Shown: positions 24,082 through 33,424 of the stretch, piece by piece
How positions within the stretch are numbered: the first letter of the stretch is position 1
How the letters are laid out: every line of letters starts with the position of its first letter
DNA from: DATLLN01 sp963809205
Lineage (GTDB): Bacteria > Actinomycetota > Thermoleophilia > Gaiellales > JAICJC01
Length of the DNA stretch: 64,000 nucleotides
Assembly: GCA_963809205.1 (NCBI GenBank)
Contig: CAWEIS010000003.1
Span: 124,001-188,000 of the forward strand
Direction of reading: 5' to 3'
Notes under the pieces: generated by a model
Seen by the model: only the letters and a program-made list of their open reading frames with translations
What the model was told of the DNA's origin: nothing
The model's database searches: none
Program-made: the position numbers and the translations under genes

Positions 24082-24864
24082 CTATGTCGCGAGCCGAGGC
24101 TGAACCTGAACCAACGGCGTCGGCTGCACCTGGTAAGGGCCGGCGAACGGCCGGTCCTGGACGCCGATCATCAACAGCGCCACCACGATCGCCGACGCGA
24201 ACAGCATCATCGCGATCGCGGCGGAGCGCCGGTTGGCGCTGTGGACGCAGGCGATCGCGATCAGCGTGAGGATGCCGAGGCCGATCACGCCTACCCACTT
24301 CGCCGAGTTGACCGCCGATGCACTGATGATGATCCGCTGACGGCGGGCATCCAGCGCCGCTTCCAGCGAGGTCACGATCTCACGCTGCGCAACTGCTCGG
24401 CCCGGGTCGTCAGCGGGTAGCGCCAGTGCCAGCTGGAGGGCGGCGGCGAGCTCCGACGGAGCCACCAGCAGCGTCGCATTCTGTTTAGCCATCGCCGGCC
24501 ACTCGTGGTCTACCACCTGTTCGATGTATTCGCGAATCAACAAATCCATCCGCCGTTGGTCGGCGGCTGGGAAGTCGCCGTCGAGCATGTCCACCGAGCG
24601 CAGGGCGCTGGCCTCCTGGTCGACCGCCTGCTCAGCGCTCGAACTGTTGCTCCACACCTCGGCCGCCAGAAACCCCACCAGCAGTCCGAACACGAGCGCC
24701 ATCGGGGGCAGCAGACCGGGCGACACGGCCGCCATGGCGTCAGAATGACCGGCGGCAGCCAGTCGGGTCACGGTCACGAAGATTGCGAGCGTGACGATCG
24801 CCGTCGCTACGCAGACGACGAGCACCAGCGAAACCATGGAGAGGCTGTGCAGCCAGTCGACCAC
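24082..24864 (-). CDS. DUF4239 (bestrophin-like) membrane protein
   Basis: A 260-residue protein with two N-terminal helices, a soluble middle domain of about 110 residues and two C-terminal helices. The segment ALVFGLLVGFLAAEVWSNSS followed by AVDQEASALRSVDML is the defining motif of DUF4239 proteins, called bestrophin-like because of a fold prediction; channel function is unproven. GTG at 24864 is supported by TAGGTT ending 6 bases upstream. Confidence 0.8.
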   Translation of the reverse strand: MVDWLHSLSMVSLVLVVCVATAIVTLAIFVTVTRLAAAGHSDAMAAVSPGLLPPMALVFGLLVGFLAAEVWSNSSSAEQAVDQEASALRSVDMLDGDFPAADQRRMDLLIREYIEQVVDHEWPAMAKQNATLLVAPSELAAALQLALALPADDPGRAVAQREIVTSLEAALDARRQRIIISASAVNSAKWVGVIGLGILTLIAIACVHSANRRSAAIAMMLFASAIVVALLMIGVQDRPFAGPYQVQPTPLVQVQPRLAT

Positions 24865-24870
24865 GCGAAG

Positions 24871-24876
24871 AACCTA
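24871..24876 (-). promoter_or_regulatory. Leaderless -10 element (TAGGTT) for the DUF4239 gene
   Basis: TAGGTT on the minus strand ends 6 bases before the GTG at 24864. Confidence 0.5.
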
Positions 24877-25033
24877 TGCCTTCGCAGCGAAACGTACAAG
24901 CCACGCGCGCGGTGCCACCCGCCGATTCCCAGACTGTGTGACGGCTGGCCGTACGCTGTCAGCACAACTGGCGGCCGGCCACGGCCGGAGGCCGCTGAAC
25001 TACTCGGCTGCGGAAGTGCCTGTGGCAGGGAAG

Positions 25034-26428
25034 CTAGCTGGCAGCCGTATTCACGCGCGCGAGCAGTTCGTCGCGGGGCGGTCCTGCAGGTGCCGGTGAG
25101 TGTGCGAGTACGGATGCGAAGATGGTCTCGATCCGGTCGTGCAGGTGCTGGTCGTCGTCGAAGACGTCGGTGCGGTCGAGCAGACCGATCCTTCGGATTG
25201 TCCGGCGGAGAACAAGGTCGTCGTCGGGCGCTGCGGCAAGCGCCGCGGCGAACGCGAACAGTGGATAGCAGCCGTCGCGGCGGCTGATATCGAGTGGTTC
25301 GCCGTTCCAACGACGAGTTCTCGCATCATCGGTGTCGCAAGCGAGAGTAAAACGCTCACGCGCCTCGGGAATCACCTCGGTGCAGTACCGCTCCACGAGT
25401 TCATCGCCATCGCAAGTGTCTCGGGCGGCGCGTCCCAGCGCTTCGGCGTGCGCCAGGGCAAACGAGACGCCGTAGGCAAATGCGGGATCGGTATGGCAGA
25501 AGGCGTCTCCGACAGCGACGAGCCTGGCCACCCCGTGCTTGTCGCCTGTACAGTCGACGTTCAGCAGGCCGCCCATCGGCATGACACCGGTGATCGGCAT
25601 GCCATAGTCGTCGGACGTCATCACGTCCAACGGGTGCATCGATGCGCACGCCGCCCTCCAGGCGCGCTCGTCTCGCAGCGCGCGCAGTTCCCTGTCCCGG
25701 TTGGGGACGAGGAGAATCACCGCGTATGTTCGGTTGTCGCCGCGGAACGTGTTGAAGCCCATGTAGCCGAGGTCGCCGCGCGGATTCAACGGGTTCCGCG
25801 GGCCGCCATCGAGATGGTCGACATCGTCACGCAACTGGAAATAGCGGCAGTAGTAGAGCGCGCCGCAATCCGCTTGCTCGACGACGTGTCGTCGCCAGCC
25901 CTCGGGAGGCCGGTAGCGGCCGAGGGCGTCCACGACGATGTCGCCAAGGACAGTCTCGCCTCCGTCGAGCGCGACACCTGCCGCTCGTACGGCGGCACCA
26001 TCCTCACAGGTGAGCCCCGCGATCCTCACCGCCGGACGCAGCTCGATCGCCGGTTCCCGGGCAGCGGCTCGGCGGAGCGCCCACTCGATGATCGGCCGTC
26101 GGACCCAGAGGTAGACAAGATCCTCGTCGCCAGGCTCCGGTTCGCCTCGAAGCCGCGCAGCGACATCCTGCATCTCTGCGCCGGCGTCCACGAGCGCCGC
26201 AAGCACGTCCGGCGCGAAGCTCGTCAGCACGATCCGTCCACGCGGGAGGAACGCGTGCGGCTGAAAGAAGTGAGGAATTCCACGCCGTTCTTCGCCGAAC
26301 GCCGACATCGGGTCAGCGCTCAGACCTGCGGCATCGCGTTCCAGGACGATGGCCTGGTGGCCTGCACGCGCCACCGCCAGCGCAGCAGCCAGCCCAGCCA
26401 CTCCTCCACCGGCCACGACAAATCTCAC
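25034..26428 (-). CDS. FAD-dependent oxidoreductase (halogenase/geranylgeranyl-reductase-like)
   Basis: A 464-residue flavoprotein. With the GTG at 26428 the protein opens VRFVVAGGGVAGLAAALAVA, placing the FAD motif at the very N-terminus as is normal; TATGTT ending 7 bases upstream supports this start over the ATG at 26440, which would lie inside the promoter. The region RLVAVGDAFCHTDPAFAYGVS is the second FAD motif (GD), as in tryptophan-halogenase and geranylgeranyl-reductase relatives. The lysine of true halogenases cannot be identified. Substrate unknown; base composition and codon use look somewhat less G+C-biased than in neighbours. Confidence 0.8.
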   Translation of the reverse strand: MRFVVAGGGVAGLAAALAVARAGHQAIVLERDAAGLSADPMSAFGEERRGIPHFFQPHAFLPRGRIVLTSFAPDVLAALVDAGAEMQDVAARLRGEPEPGDEDLVYLWVRRPIIEWALRRAAAREPAIELRPAVRIAGLTCEDGAAVRAAGVALDGGETVLGDIVVDALGRYRPPEGWRRHVVEQADCGALYYCRYFQLRDDVDHLDGGPRNPLNPRGDLGYMGFNTFRGDNRTYAVILLVPNRDRELRALRDERAWRAACASMHPLDVMTSDDYGMPITGVMPMGGLLNVDCTGDKHGVARLVAVGDAFCHTDPAFAYGVSFALAHAEALGRAARDTCDGDELVERYCTEVIPEARERFTLACDTDDARTRRWNGEPLDISRRDGCYPLFAFAAALAAAPDDDLVLRRTIRRIGLLDRTDVFDDDQHLHDRIETIFASVLAHSPAPAGPPRDELLARVNTAAS

Positions 26429-26435
26429 CAACGCG

Positions 26436-26441
26436 AACATA
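26436..26441 (-). promoter_or_regulatory. Leaderless -10 element (TATGTT) fixing the start of the FAD gene
   Basis: TATGTT on the minus strand ends 7 bases before the GTG at 26428 and contains the ATG at 26440, so that ATG is probably not used. Confidence 0.5.
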
Positions 26442-26560
26442 ACGGGGACCCTGCATCAGGGCAACCAGTTGGCTCGAGCCCCGGCAGGCCGGAGGGCTCG
26501 CAGGGGACGCCTCACCCGGGCCAGATGGGCCCGACGCGCCGCGGGCGGGAAGTAGCGAGG

Positions 26561-26631
26561 CTGCGGGGCAGGGACTCGAACCCCGACTACCTGATCCAGA
26601 GTCAGGCGTCCTACCATTAGACGACCCCGCA
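26561..26631 (-). tRNA. tRNA-Gln (anticodon CTG)
   Basis: Cloverleaf on the minus strand: acceptor TGCGGGG/CCCCGCA, anticodon stem CCTGA/TCAGG around CTCTGGA, T arm GGGGTTCGAGTCCC. Anticodon CTG reads CAG. CCA is not encoded. Confidence 0.93.
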
Positions 26632-26676
26632 AAGGGCCGGCACATCGTACCAAAGGGGTTATCGGCCCCTGGGGGC

Positions 26677-27588
26677 CTACTCTGAGCCGAGCCGGAAGGC
26701 GCCGAGCAGGCGTTTCTCGGTCTCGCCCTCGATGTCAGCCTCGACCTCGATGTGGGATTCCAGGCCGGATCCGTGCAGCTTCGACTTGAGCAGGTTGTCG
26801 ACCTGGAACAGCCCGGCGGAGTTGTTGAGGACGATCTCCACGAGTACCTTGCCGGTGCCGCTGGAGCGGATGTTGACGGCCTCGATCGCGGCGGCGGATA
26901 GCGAGTGGATCGAGACGCGGCCGGTCTCGAACGGGATCCGCGAGCGGCCCTTGGCCATGTCCAGCGCATCGGCCACGCGCACGACGCCGGCCTCGACCGA
27001 CAGCGGCTCGCCGTCGGAGCGGTGGCTGATGATCGTCTGCAGCACCTCGGCCATCACGATCGTCCGCTCGGGCTCGTCATACACGCCCTCGAGCAGCGAC
27101 GGGATCCGGTCGGCCGCCAGGAACAGGCTCATCTCCTCGTGGTTCGAGCGGTGGATGGCCATGCCCAGGCAGTGCGTCAGGCAGCCGAGCACGGTGACCA
27201 CCTCGGCGTCCTCGAACTCCATCCCGTAGTCGGTGACCATCCCCGGCTCGACGCCGGCGCGGCGCAGCTCGCGCAGCAGCTTCAGCCCGATGTTGGTGAC
27301 GATCTGGATGTGCACCCAGGAGTGGTCGTTGATCTGCAGCCGCGTGACGGCGTTGACGTTGGCGGCGTGCCACAGCGCCTTCAGCGACTCGTCGCGATTG
27401 ACCCGCTCGATCAGGTCGCGCAGCTTGCGGTTGCCGCGGGCCGGCAGGTTGATCCGCATGTCGCGCACGGCCTCGGCCGGCGTCATCCGGGCGCCGCGCT
27501 CGGCGCGCACGCTGACCGGCGTGCCGGGAGCCGGCTCCGACCCTGCGGGGAGCTGCTCGGGCTCGGGTGCCTGCGACTCGGCCTCCAT
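26677..27588 (-). CDS. HD-domain metal-dependent phosphohydrolase
   Basis: A 303-residue soluble protein. It contains H-D residues in INDHSWVHIQIV, a second histidine set in CLTHCLGMAIHRSNHEE and the closing RVADALDMAKGR, which form the HD metal site. A C-terminal region (EAVNIRSSGTGKVLVEIVLN) follows, found with this HD subgroup in several phyla. The nucleotide or phosphate substrate is unknown. ATG at 27588 is supported by TAGCCT ending 8 bases upstream, which overlaps the stop of the cell-wall hydrolase gene. Confidence 0.83.
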   Translation of the reverse strand: MEAESQAPEPEQLPAGSEPAPGTPVSVRAERGARMTPAEAVRDMRINLPARGNRKLRDLIERVNRDESLKALWHAANVNAVTRLQINDHSWVHIQIVTNIGLKLLRELRRAGVEPGMVTDYGMEFEDAEVVTVLGCLTHCLGMAIHRSNHEEMSLFLAADRIPSLLEGVYDEPERTIVMAEVLQTIISHRSDGEPLSVEAGVVRVADALDMAKGRSRIPFETGRVSIHSLSAAAIEAVNIRSSGTGKVLVEIVLNNSAGLFQVDNLLKSKLHGSGLESHIEVEADIEGETEKRLLGAFRLGSE

Positions 27589-27596
27589 CGAGGCGG

Positions 27597-27602
27597 AGGC
27601 TA
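27597..27602 (-). promoter_or_regulatory. Leaderless -10 element (TAGCCT) for the HD-domain gene
   Basis: TAGCCT on the minus strand ends 8 bases before the ATG at 27588. Confidence 0.55.
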
Positions 27603-28754
27603 TCAGCGCCCGGCGGGTAGCACGTGCCAGCCGAAGGCGAAGGCGTCGTGGAACCAGCCGGACGCCATCGAGTTGAGCGTGACGCCGTCCCCGTCCCCGT
27701 GGCTGTTGATCGCCCAGCCGTTGCCCAGGTAGATACCGGCGTGGTAGACGGTGCCGTAGGCGGTGTTGACGCCGTTCGCGGCCGAGCTCCAGAAGACCAC
27801 GTCACCGGGCCGCAGCTGGGAGCGGGGGATGCGGTTGCTGACGGGCAGCGCGCGGGCCATGTCGTACGTCGTGCGCGCGGTGATCGTCGCGTTGCCGCTC
27901 CACGGCGCCTGGCCGGCCGGCGTGTAGGTGTGCAACTTCAGCACCCACCAGACGTAGCCCGAGCAGTCGAAGCCGCCGGGGACGTTGTAGCCGAACAGCG
28001 ACTGCGGGTCCGGCGAGGTGCCGCCCCACACGTACGGGGCGTTGGCGTACCGGAACGCCATCCCGATCACGGCCTTCTGCAGCGGCGAGTACGCCGGCAT
28101 CGCCGTGCGCGCGGCGAGCAGCCCGGTCACGCTCGACCGCCACCAGGACGGCAGGTGCGCGAGCTGGTAGGCCTCGGCCGCCAGGCTCGCCCGCTTGAGC
28201 GATGTCCCAGGCCAGGTCTCCCAGGCGTCGGACGGCCAGGGTGCGTTGATCCGCCCGCCGATCGCCTTGACCATCTGCTCGGTGCCGAAGCCGTTGGGCA
28301 CGAACGGGTGCCAGCCGTCCGCGGCACGAAGGCCGTTCAGCTGGGTGACGCTGCCGCGGAGCCCGAGCACCGCGACCACGCCGCGGTCGAACTCGAGCTG
28401 CGTGATCTGCCCGCCGCCGCCGGTGCCGGCGGGGATCCAGCCGGCGGCGACCATCTGCTGGTAGGGCGTTCCCGACACCGGCGTGCCGCTCTGCTTGAAG
28501 GCGAGGTTGGCGAGCACCCGTGCGGCGGCCTGGCGGGTCGCCGGGTAGCCGGGCGAGAACGTCGTGCCGACGCGGTTGTTCATCCAGCCGCTGCCGACCG
28601 CCCACATCACCTGGCTGCGCGCCCAGAACGACGTCGAGACGTCGGTCGGCGGCGCGGACGCCTGGGCGGCGCCCGCGCCCACAAGCCAGCACAGCGCGAC
28701 GGCGCTCGCGCAGATCCCTCGTCTCAGCCCCCGCACTTCCTTGATATCGAGCAT
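27603..28754 (-). CDS. Secreted NlpC/P60 peptidoglycan hydrolase with an SLH-like N-terminal region
   Basis: A 383-residue exported protein. After a signal peptide (cleavage near AAQASA) comes a region of about 180 residues resembling S-layer-homology modules (DVSTSFWARSQVMWAVGSGW; FSPGYPATRQAAARVLANLA). The C-terminal NlpC/P60 domain has the catalytic Cys264 in GGFDCSGYVWW and His338 in VYHAGIYLGNG. It should cut peptide stems in the cell wall, held to the envelope by the SLH-like part. The start may be the GTG seven codons downstream; no -10 box is evident at 28754. Confidence 0.87.
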   Translation of the reverse strand: MLDIKEVRGLRRGICASAVALCWLVGAGAAQASAPPTDVSTSFWARSQVMWAVGSGWMNNRVGTTFSPGYPATRQAAARVLANLAFKQSGTPVSGTPYQQMVAAGWIPAGTGGGGQITQLEFDRGVVAVLGLRGSVTQLNGLRAADGWHPFVPNGFGTEQMVKAIGGRINAPWPSDAWETWPGTSLKRASLAAEAYQLAHLPSWWRSSVTGLLAARTAMPAYSPLQKAVIGMAFRYANAPYVWGGTSPDPQSLFGYNVPGGFDCSGYVWWVLKLHTYTPAGQAPWSGNATITARTTYDMARALPVSNRIPRSQLRPGDVVFWSSAANGVNTAYGTVYHAGIYLGNGWAINSHGDGDGVTLNSMASGWFHDAFAFGWHVLPAGR

Positions 28755-28778
28755 TTGCGGGGATTTCTTGAGGATCGG

Positions 28779-30584
28779 CTATGCGACCGCGTCGACCCAG
28801 TCGTCGTAGAGGGCGAAGTACCGGCCCCTCGCGGCGATCAGCTGCTCGTGGGTGCCGGACTCGATGATCTCGCCGTACTCGAGCACGACGATCACGTCGG
28901 CGCGGCGGATCGTCGAGAGCCGGTGCGCCACCACGAACGCCGTGCGGTCGGCGAGCAGCGTCTCCAGCGCATGCTCGATCCGCGCCTCGGTCGGGATGTC
29001 GACGCTCGAGGTCGCCTCGTCCAGGATCAGCAGCCGCGGGTTGGCCAACAGCGCGCGGGCGAACGCGACCAGCTGGCGCTGGCCGATCGACAGCCGGGCG
29101 CCGCGTTCGGCGATCGAGGTGTCGTAGCCCTCGGGTAGCGCCTCGATGAACTCGTGCGCGCCCACCGCGCGGGCCGCCGCCTCGACCTCTTCGCGGCTCG
29201 CGTCCGGTCGGCCGAAGGCGATGTTCTCGGCCACACTGCGGGCGAACAGAAAGCCCTCCTGGGGCACCATCCCCAGCTGGCGGTGCAGCGAGGTCATCGT
29301 CACCTCCCGCAGGTCGTGGCCGTCGACCAGCACGCGGCCGCCGGTCGGGTCGTAGAAGCGGGCCAGCAGCTTGACGATGGTCGACTTGCCGGCGCCGGTA
29401 TGGCCGACCAGCGCCACCGTCTGGCCCGGCTGGACGGCGAACGAGATGCCGTGCAGCACCTCGGCGCTGCCCTCGCGGTAGGCGAACCGGACGTCCTCGA
29501 ACTCGACCCGGCCTGTGATCTGTGGCAGCTCCTTCGCATCCGGCCGGTCGGTCAGCCGGGGATCGGTATCCAGCACGTCGAAGATCTTGTCCAGCGCAGC
29601 CGTGCCCGCCAGGAACGTCTGGTAGAACTGCGACAGCTGCTGGACCGGCTCGAAGAAGTACGAGAGCAGCCCGATGAACACGAACAGGTCGCCGGTCGTG
29701 ATCTGGCCGTTGATCACCAGCACGCCGCCGTACCCAAGCACCACCGCCATCGCCGTGGCCGACAGCAGGTCGACGACCGGGAAGTAGACGGCGCTGACGT
29801 TGACCGTCTGCACGTTGGCCTCGCGGTAGGAGCCGTTCACCTCGTGGAATCGCCGCTCGTTCGCCCGCTCGCGGCGGAACGCCTGGACGACGCGGACGCC
29901 GGAGATGTCCTCCTGCAGCGAGGCGGTGACCTCGGCCAGCCGCTCTCGGGTGCGGCGGTAGGCGCGCGACGAGTAGCGGCGAAACAACGCGGTGGCGATC
30001 GCCATCCCCGGGAACACGGTCAGCGTCGCCAGCGCCAGCTGCCAGTCCAGGTAGAGCAGCACCAGCGCGGAGCCGATCAGCGTGACGGTGTTCTGAAGCA
30101 GGGTGGTGGGGCCGTCTGTGACCAGCGTCTCCAGCGCCTCGATGTCGTTGGTCAGGCGCGAGATGACGACGCCGGCGCGGGTGCGCTCGAAGAAGCCCAG
30201 GTCGAGCCGCTGGACGTGCTCGAACAGGTCGACGCGGAGATCAGTGAGGATCCGCTCGCCGACCCAGCTGGTCAGGTAGCTCTGGGCTGCGGACGCCGCC
30301 CAGCCGATCCCGGCGACGACCACGAACACGATCACCCACATCTGAAGCGAGCTCTCGTCGCCGGGGACGATGCCCTCGTCGATCGCCTGCTTGGCGACCA
30401 GCGGCCCGCCGATGGTCGCGGCCGTGCTGAGCAGGAGGGCGATCATCGCCAGGATCGCCCGGCCCGCGTAGGGACGCGTGTAGCCGATCAGGCTGGTCAC
30501 CCGGCGGACCGTCGCCCGCCAGCCGAGGCCGCTGCCGGCGTGGCCCAGCCGGCCGACGTGGCTGCCGAAGCTGGTGGCCCTCAC
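28779..30584 (-). CDS. ABC exporter half-transporter (second of a pair)
   Basis: A 601-residue fused permease-ATPase. Six membrane helices occupy about residues 30-330; the ATPase follows with Walker A GHTGAGKST, signature LSIGQRQLVAFARALL, Walker B LLILDEATSSVD and the H-loop in AHRLSTI. The GTG at 30584 overlaps the TGA of the upstream half-transporter, so the two would be made as a heterodimer of the multidrug or lipid type. The signature LSIGQ differs from LSGGQ in the partner, which is usual in heterodimers with one weak site. Confidence 0.88.
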   Translation of the reverse strand: MRATSFGSHVGRLGHAGSGLGWRATVRRVTSLIGYTRPYAGRAILAMIALLLSTAATIGGPLVAKQAIDEGIVPGDESSLQMWVIVFVVVAGIGWAASAAQSYLTSWVGERILTDLRVDLFEHVQRLDLGFFERTRAGVVISRLTNDIEALETLVTDGPTTLLQNTVTLIGSALVLLYLDWQLALATLTVFPGMAIATALFRRYSSRAYRRTRERLAEVTASLQEDISGVRVVQAFRRERANERRFHEVNGSYREANVQTVNVSAVYFPVVDLLSATAMAVVLGYGGVLVINGQITTGDLFVFIGLLSYFFEPVQQLSQFYQTFLAGTAALDKIFDVLDTDPRLTDRPDAKELPQITGRVEFEDVRFAYREGSAEVLHGISFAVQPGQTVALVGHTGAGKSTIVKLLARFYDPTGGRVLVDGHDLREVTMTSLHRQLGMVPQEGFLFARSVAENIAFGRPDASREEVEAAARAVGAHEFIEALPEGYDTSIAERGARLSIGQRQLVAFARALLANPRLLILDEATSSVDIPTEARIEHALETLLADRTAFVVAHRLSTIRRADVIVVLEYGEIIESGTHEQLIAARGRYFALYDDWVDAVA

Positions 30585-32351
30585 CCGGCCTCCTTCTCGA
30601 TCGGCGCGCCGTCGGGGTCGAGCTGCACGAACGTGCGGTCGACCAGCCCGTGCTCGTAGATCTGGCGGTAGACGGGGCTCTTGTCCATCAGCAGCGCGTG
30701 CTGGCCGCGGGCGACGATCCGCCCCTGCTCGAGCACCACGACCTCCTCGGCCAGCGAGATGGTGGAGAGGCGGTGGGCGATGATCAGCGTCGTCCGGCCG
30801 CGCATCACCTCGCGCATCGCCATCGTGATCTTGGCCTCCGTCGAGGCGTCGACCGACGCCGTGGCGTCGTCGAGGATGAGGATCCGCGGATCCATCAGCA
30901 GCGCGCGGGCGATCGCGATCCGCTGGCGCTGGCCGCCCGACAGCGACAGGCCGCGCTCCCCGATCCGCGTGTCGTAGCCGTCGGGCAGGTCCATGATGAA
31001 CTCGTGCGCCTGGGCACGTACGGCGGCGTCGCAGATCTGTTCGGGCGTCGCCTCCGGCCGCCCGTAGGCGATGTTCTCGGCGACCGTCGTCGAGAACAGG
31101 AAGGTGTCCTGGCCGACGATGCCGATCGCGGCGCGCAGCGAGTCCAGCTTGGCGTCGCGCACGTCCAGGCCGTCGACCAGCACCCGGCCGCGGTCGACGT
31201 CGTAGAACCGGGGGATGAGCGCGGTCAGCGTCGTCTTGCCGCAGCCGGTCGGGCCGATCAGCGCCACCGTGCGGCCCGCCTCGATCGTCAGGTCGACGTC
31301 GGACAGCACCGTCCGGCCCTCCTCGTAGGAGAAGGAGACGCCGTCGAACCGGACCAGTCCCGGGCCGTCGGGCAGCGGCGCGGGCGTCCGGCAGCTCGAC
31401 GATGTCGCGCTCCACGTCCAGCACCTCGAAGATCCGCTCGCCGGAGGCCATCGCCCGCTGGTACTGGCCGACCCACATGCCGATCATCCGCAACGGCATG
31501 ACCAGCAGCAGCAGGTAGGCGTTGACGGCGAAGAAGTCGCCCAGCGTCAGATCGCCCTGGATCACCTGGTGGCCGCCGACCAGCAGCACTCCGGCGATCG
31601 CCAGGCTGGGCAGGGACGACATCGCCGGCACGTAGCGGGCCTGCAGCCGGGCGGCCCTGATGCCCTGCCGGAAGATCCGCTCGGAGCCGCCGCGGAAGCG
31701 GGTGGTCTCGTGCTGCTCCTGGGCGAACGCCTTGACCACCCGCACGCCGACCACGTTCTCCTCGGCCTGGGTGGTCACATCGGCCACCCGCTGCTGCACC
31801 TCCTTGAGGATGGGGTGGCTGATCCGCGAGTAGCGGTAGGCCATCACCATCAGCACCGGGGCGATGGCGATCGCGATCAGCATCAGCTCGACGTTCAGCA
31901 GCGAGAGCGCGATCAGCACGATCACCACCGTCAGCACGTGCTGGCTGAAGAAGATCAGGCCGTAGCCGAGGAAGAACCGCACCGCCTGCAGGTCGACGGT
32001 CGCCCGTGACATCAGCTGGCCGGTCTGGTGGCGGTCGAAGAATCCGTACGACAGCCGCTGCAGGTGGGTGTACATGCCGTTCCGCAGGTCGAACTCGACG
32101 GCCAGCGACAGCCGGCCGGCGAGCCAGCGCCGGAAGAACATGAGCACGCCCTTGAGCGCGCCCATCGCCACGATCAGGGCCGCCAGCTCGAGCAGCAGCG
32201 TGCGATCCCCGTCCGTCGCCGCATCGATCGAGCGGCCGGTCAGATAGGGGATCGCGAGCGCGCAGATCTGGGACGCGATCGCGAGCAGCACCGACGCGAC
32301 GACCTGCCCGCGGTACGGCCGGAGAAAGCCGAGCAGGCGGCGAAAGATCAT
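30581..32351 (-). pseudogene. ABC exporter half-transporter (first of a pair), frameshifted
   Basis: The permease half (MIFRRLLGFLRPYRGQVVAS onward, six helices) runs in one frame to about 31390, ending ERDIVELPDARA. The ATPase half continues in another frame (PLPDGPGLVRFDGVSFSYEE, Walker A GPTGCGKTT, signature LSGGQRQRIAIARALL, Walker B ILILDDATASVD) to the stop at 30581-30583. Removing one G near 31388 joins them as DARALPDGPG. The partner gene downstream is intact and overlaps this stop, so loss of function would be recent. TAGGCT lies 7 bases before the ATG at 32351. Confidence 0.8.
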
Positions 32352-32358
32352 CCCGCAG

Positions 32359-32364
32359 AGCCTA
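32359..32364 (-). promoter_or_regulatory. Leaderless -10 element (TAGGCT) for the ABC exporter pair
   Basis: TAGGCT on the minus strand ends 7 bases before the ATG at 32351. Confidence 0.55.
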
Positions 32365-32389
32365 GCGGGATTGGTTTGCGACGATCGTG

Positions 32390-32551
32390 CTAGGAACCGT
32401 TGCGGATCTGCTGCAGGAGCACCTGGAACGAGACGCCCTCGAGCTGCGCCACGACCCACAGACCGCCCAGCACCAGGATCCCAATGCAGAGCGCACCGAA
32501 CGTCACCTCACTGGTGACGCTCCCACGCTCATCTCGGAACGAGCGGAACAC
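32390..32551 (-). CDS. Prepilin-like small membrane protein (Flp/Tad type candidate)
   Basis: A 53-residue protein: a charged leader VFRSFRDERG, then SVTSEVTFGALCIGILVLGG, then a short tail. The leader ends in glycine and a glutamate sits at position +5 of the mature part, the layout of Flp-type prepilins cut by TadV-like peptidases. The GTG at 32551 has an AGGGGGG ribosome site 7 bases upstream; longer frames would bury the leader. Neighbouring PilZ proteins and the TadE-like fusion at 34646 fit a surface-structure cluster. Pilin function is inferred from layout only. Confidence 0.5.
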   Translation of the reverse strand: MFRSFRDERGSVTSEVTFGALCIGILVLGGLWVVAQLEGVSFQVLLQQIRNGS

Positions 32552-32637
32552 GTAGACCCCCCTACGAAAACCGGTAGCCGTGTGCGCGACTGCGCACATC
32601 TGCTAGTTCAGATCGGCACGCAGGGTGCGCGGCGGCA

Positions 32638-33354
32638 TCACCCGAAGGCGCGATTCTGCCGTGCCTCGGAGAGGGCCTCCGTATGCTCGGGACGGCGCTC
32701 CGCGGCCGATCCGGCCTCCTCGGCGCCCTCGGCCAGCCGGGTGATCGCGCGGCGGTGGGCGTCGGAGATCTCGGTGATCTCGCAGCCGGCGCGGTAGCGG
32801 CCGTACGGCGCGGGGTCGAGCCTGACCACCCGGGTCTCGATCTCCATTAGCTCGCCTGCCAGCGGGAAGCTCAGCTGGAACATGTCCCCGGCGGACAGCT
32901 CGCGCTGGGTGACGAAGGCCAGGCCGGTCGCCGAGACGTCGATCAGGCGCACCTCGACCTGCGCGTCGCGCGGCATCGTCCGGCAGTAGCGGACGCGGGC
33001 GTCCAGCTTGACCGACACGCCCACCCGCGGCGAGGCGCGGCGGGCCTTGCGATGGCGGACGTTCGTCACCGTCAGGTGCACCAGCGACTCGGAGCCGGTG
33101 TGGAAGAAGGACTCCTCGACCTCGAACTCGATCTCGTAGCGGCCGCGCGCAGCGTCGAACACCCGCGCCAGCAGGTGCAGGCGCGGATGCGCCGCCGGGG
33201 CGGCGCAGAACCCGTGCAGGAGGTCGTTCTCCCGGTGGCTCAGCCGCAGCTCGTAGGAGCCACCGCCCTCGGACAGCACATCGACGACACTGGGCAGCTC
33301 GGGCAGCACGCCCAGCGCGAGGGAGACAAGCTCTACGCGTTGGTCATTCGACAT
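32638..33354 (-). CDS. PilZ-domain cyclic-di-GMP receptor (first copy)
   Basis: A 238-residue soluble protein with an N-terminal YcgR-N-like beta domain (about 1-115) and a PilZ domain. The two binding motifs are visible: an arginine cluster KARRASPRVGV and DVSATGLAF, the D/NxSxxG turn. It should bind cyclic-di-GMP and pass the signal to motility, pili or envelope functions. The C-terminal 40 residues are charged and helical. It is a paralogue of the protein at 33849-34601 and is separated from it by one gene on the other strand. Confidence 0.85.
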   Translation of the reverse strand: MSNDQRVELVSLALGVLPELPSVVDVLSEGGGSYELRLSHRENDLLHGFCAAPAAHPRLHLLARVFDAARGRYEIEFEVEESFFHTGSESLVHLTVTNVRHRKARRASPRVGVSVKLDARVRYCRTMPRDAQVEVRLIDVSATGLAFVTQRELSAGDMFQLSFPLAGELMEIETRVVRLDPAPYGRYRAGCEITEISDAHRRAITRLAEGAEEAGSAAERRPEHTEALSEARQNRAFG

Positions 33355-33410
33355 GGGGTCGTCCCCATAATCGGCGGGCCGGCGCCCGGCCTATAGGCCT
33401 GTATCCGCGA

Positions 33411-33416
33411 TAGTCT
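33411..33416 (+). promoter_or_regulatory. Leaderless -10 element (TAGTCT) for the 33425 gene
   Basis: TAGTCT ends 8 bases before the GTG at 33425. Confidence 0.55.
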
Positions 33417-33424
33417 GTTGGTCC

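Noticed and set aside
26429..26440. ATG at 26440 as the start of the FAD oxidoreductase
   Set aside because: The ATG lies within the TATGTT -10 hexamer; GTG 26428 gives the normal FAD motif at the N-terminus and a 7-base spacing.
28779..32459. A single 1226-codon frame that looks like a fused double ABC exporter
   Set aside because: The middle of this frame is out of phase with the true first ATPase (30581-31309). The continuity comes from a frameshift in the first half-transporter plus the overlap with the second, not from a real fusion.
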